Source: JAGGAG01 sp031402225 (lineage in GTDB: Bacteria; Gemmatimonadota; Gemmatimonadetes; Gemmatimonadales; GWC2-71-9). From it: 23,142 nucleotides of DNA. The notes below the pieces were generated by a model that saw only the letters and a program-made list of their open reading frames with translations, did not search any database and had not been told where the DNA came from. The position numbers and the translations under genes are program-made. Shown one piece after another: positions 21,339 through 23,142 of this stretch (the first letter of the stretch is position 1; every line of letters starts with the position of its first letter). The stretch is from the NCBI GenBank assembly GCA_031402225.1, contig JANNSD010000168.1, forward strand, positions 1 through 23,142. Direction: 5' to 3'.

Positions 21339-23142
21339 ATGGAAGACTTTGAGAAGCTGGGCGCGTTCTACCTGGGCCGAGTCCAGGACCTGGCCGCGGG
21401 CAAGCACACCGACGAGCTGGTCCTGTATGACTCCAAGGACCTGACCACTCACGCCGTGATCATCGGCATGACCGGAAGTGGCAAGACCGGGCTCGGCATC
21501 GGCCTCATTGAAGAGGCTGCCATCGACCGCATCCCGGTGATTGCCATTGATCCCAAGGGGGACCTGGGCAACCTGCTGCTCACCTTTCCCGAGTTGCGGC
21601 CATCCGACTTCGAGCCGTGGGTGAGTGTGCAGGAGGCGGAGGCGAAGGGGCTCACCCGCGAGAAATTCGCGGAGGAGAAGGCGTCGGCATGGGAGAAGGG
21701 ACTGGCTGAGTGGGGCCAGTCAGCGGACCGGATCAAGCGGCTCAGGGAAGCGGCGGACTTCGCGATCTACACACCGGGCAGTACGGCCGGTACGCCCATC
21801 TCAGTGCTGCGTGGGTTCACGGCACCGCCGGAAGCAATCCGCAGCGACGCCGATCTTTTCCGCGAGCGGCTACAAACCACCGCGAGCAGCGTGCTGGCGC
21901 TGCTCGGCATTGATGCCGACCCGATCACGAGCCGGCAGCACATCCTGGTGTCGAACATTCTCCAGCGCTCGTGGACGGCGGGGAAGGACCTGGACCTCCC
22001 CGGACTGATCGGGCAGATCCAGAACCCGCCTTTCGAGAAGATCGGCGTGATGGAGGTGGACCAGGTCTTTCCCGCGAAGGATCGCACGGCGCTGGCGATG
22101 CAGATCAACAACCTGCTTGCCGCACCGGGCTTCGAGGCCTGGATGTCGGGGGTGCCGCTCGATGCATCGACGCTGCTCTACACACCGGCGGGGAAGCCCA
22201 GGGTGTCGGTGCTGTCTATTGCGCATCTGGGCGACGCAGAGCGGATGTTCTTCGTCTCCATGCTGCTCAACGAGCTCATCGGATGGATGCGACAGCAGCC
22301 GGGTACGGGCTCGCTGCGCGCGATCCTCTACATGGACGAGATCTTCGGGTATCTGCCGCCCGTCGCGAACCCGCCCACCAAGATGCTGTTCCTCACCCTG
22401 CTTAAGCAGGCACGCGCCTACGGGCTGGGTGTCGTGCTCGCCACGCAGAACCCGGTGGATCTCGACTACAAGGCGCTGTCGAATGCCGGCACCTGGTGCA
22501 TCGGCCGACTGCAGACGGAGCGCGACAAGGCACGCGTCATGGAGGGGCTCGAGGGCGCGTCGGCGGGAGGGAACTTCGATCGTGGTGCGATGGAGCAGAT
22601 CATCGCTGGCCTGGGCAAGCGGGTGTTCCTGTTGCACAGCGTGCACGAGTCGAAGCCGACCATCTTCCAGACTCGCTGGACGATGTCGTACCTCGCCGGT
22701 CCGCTGACCCGGGACCAGATCAGGAAGCTGACGCCCGCCGTCGCCGCGACCGGGGAAGCGGCGCCCGCCGCGGCGAGCAAGTCACGCGTGGCACCTCCGG
22801 TAACCGATGGCGGTGCCTCGGGTCCACCTTCGGTGCCGGCCGGCATTCCGGAATTCCACCTTCCGACGGACGGTGATGCGACGTACCAGCCGAGGCTGCT
22901 TGGCGTGGCGGATGTGACCATCTCGAGCGCCAAGTACGGTATCAACCGCACGGACCGGGTGCTGCACACTGTCGGGTTCGGCGACGGCCCGGTGCCGGTG
23001 GACTGGAGCACGGCGGATGTGCTGGAGGCGGACCTGGCGTCGATCGGGAAGGGAGCGCCGGAGGGGGGCAGCTTCGCACCCGTCCCGTCGGCGGCGCTCA
23101 AGGAGAAAAGCTACGCGGCGTGGACCAGGTCCTACACGCAGT
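21339..23142 (+). CDS. HerA/DUF87-like ATP-binding protein (3' end outside window)
   Basis: At least 601 residues, running off the right edge. An N-terminal beta segment (about 1-35) leads into a RecA/FtsK-like ATPase. Walker A is GMTGSGKT (43-50), a DPKGD motif is at 71-75, Walker B is ILYMDE ending D333-E334, and LATQNP (367-372) is the sensor region. An arginine-rich TERDKAR follows at about 393-399. These fit the HerA/VirB4-like pumping ATPases, which form hexamers and move DNA or protein. A 70-residue insertion with KASAWEKGLAEWGQ separates the early strands. An Ala/Pro linker begins near 470 and a new domain follows. ATG 21339 has no visible ribosome binding site; the start is otherwise well placed before the domain. 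Confidence 0.85.
   Translation, partial: MEDFEKLGAFYLGRVQDLAAGKHTDELVLYDSKDLTTHAVIIGMTGSGKTGLGIGLIEEAAIDRIPVIAIDPKGDLGNLLLTFPELRPSDFEPWVSVQEAEAKGLTREKFAEEKASAWEKGLAEWGQSADRIKRLREAADFAIYTPGSTAGTPISVLRGFTAPPEAIRSDADLFRERLQTTASSVLALLGIDADPITSRQHILVSNILQRSWTAGKDLDLPGLIGQIQNPPFEKIGVMEVDQVFPAKDRTALAMQINNLLAAPGFEAWMSGVPLDASTLLYTPAGKPRVSVLSIAHLGDAERMFFVSMLLNELIGWMRQQPGTGSLRAILYMDEIFGYLPPVANPPTKMLFLTLLKQARAYGLGVVLATQNPVDLDYKALSNAGTWCIGRLQTERDKARVMEGLEGASAGGNFDRGAMEQIIAGLGKRVFLLHSVHESKPTIFQTRWTMSYLAGPLTRDQIRKLTPAVAATGEAAPAAASKSRVAPPVTDGGASGPPSVPAGIPEFHLPTDGDATYQPRLLGVADVTISSAKYGINRTDRVLHTVGFGDGPVPVDWSTADVLEADLASIGKGAPEGGSFAPVPSAALKEKSYAAWTRSYTQ

Noticed and set aside
21339..23142. HerA-like ATPase as part of an antiviral Sir2-HerA or DUF4297-HerA system
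   Set aside because: No nuclease or Sir2 gene lies on the visible side, and the sequence resembles a general ATP-binding HerA-like protein. The downstream gene is outside the window, so it stays open.

Overview
High-GC (roughly two-thirds G+C by eye) bacterial chromosome with dense, often overlapping genes. The mixture of genes suggests a Gemmatimonadota-like bacterium: ECF sigma/anti-sigma pair, HD-GYP protein, homogentisate pathway, envelope export operon with Bacteroidetes-like features, and start codons placed just behind TAnnTT boxes. This is a judgement from gene style; no rRNA or marker gene is present to prove it. There is no prophage, insertion sequence or CRISPR array.

Layout. 1-1422: end of a HEAT-repeat-like protein and an HD-GYP protein, plus strand. 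1427-2837: ECF sigma factor and its zinc-finger anti-sigma factor, minus strand, convergent with the HD-GYP gene. 2956-5810: aromatic catabolism operon with 4-hydroxyphenylpyruvate dioxygenase, homogentisate dioxygenase and a GNAT acetyltransferase, closed by a strong intrinsic terminator. 5870-6707: an unusually AT-rich control region with inverted repeats, then an orphan secreted protein. 6735-8108 (minus): tryptophanase-type beta-eliminating lyase. 8202-10421: large acyl-CoA oxidase with an N-terminal TerB-like domain. 10485-15915: small secreted protein followed by a three-gene export operon (ABC protein, HlyD-type adaptor, TolC-type channel). 15966-17452: lipoprotein, WXXGXW-repeat protein and HdeD-like membrane protein. 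17588-19086: EamA transporter overlapping a class IV aminotransferase/ADC-lyase-like gene. 19146-19659: five-tRNA operon (His, Trp, Glu, Glu, Lys) with its own promoter and terminator. 19690-20397: two-TM hypothetical protein. 20414-21129 (minus): Phd-type antitoxin and PIN-domain toxin. 21339 to the right edge: HerA/DUF87-like ATPase, cut by the window.

How parts work together. The 2956-5270 genes convert 4-hydroxyphenylpyruvate to maleylacetoacetate, and the nearby lyase adds a second aromatic amino acid route (predicted tryptophan to indole, pyruvate and ammonia). The ABC-HlyD-TolC genes overlap by ATGA and should form one envelope-spanning machine, but the ABC protein has lost essentially every catalytic motif of its nucleotide-binding domain. 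That is the most striking observation in the window. A second theme is that several genes have a TAnnTT box only 6-9 bases before the start codon and no Shine-Dalgarno sequence, which suggests leaderless mRNAs.
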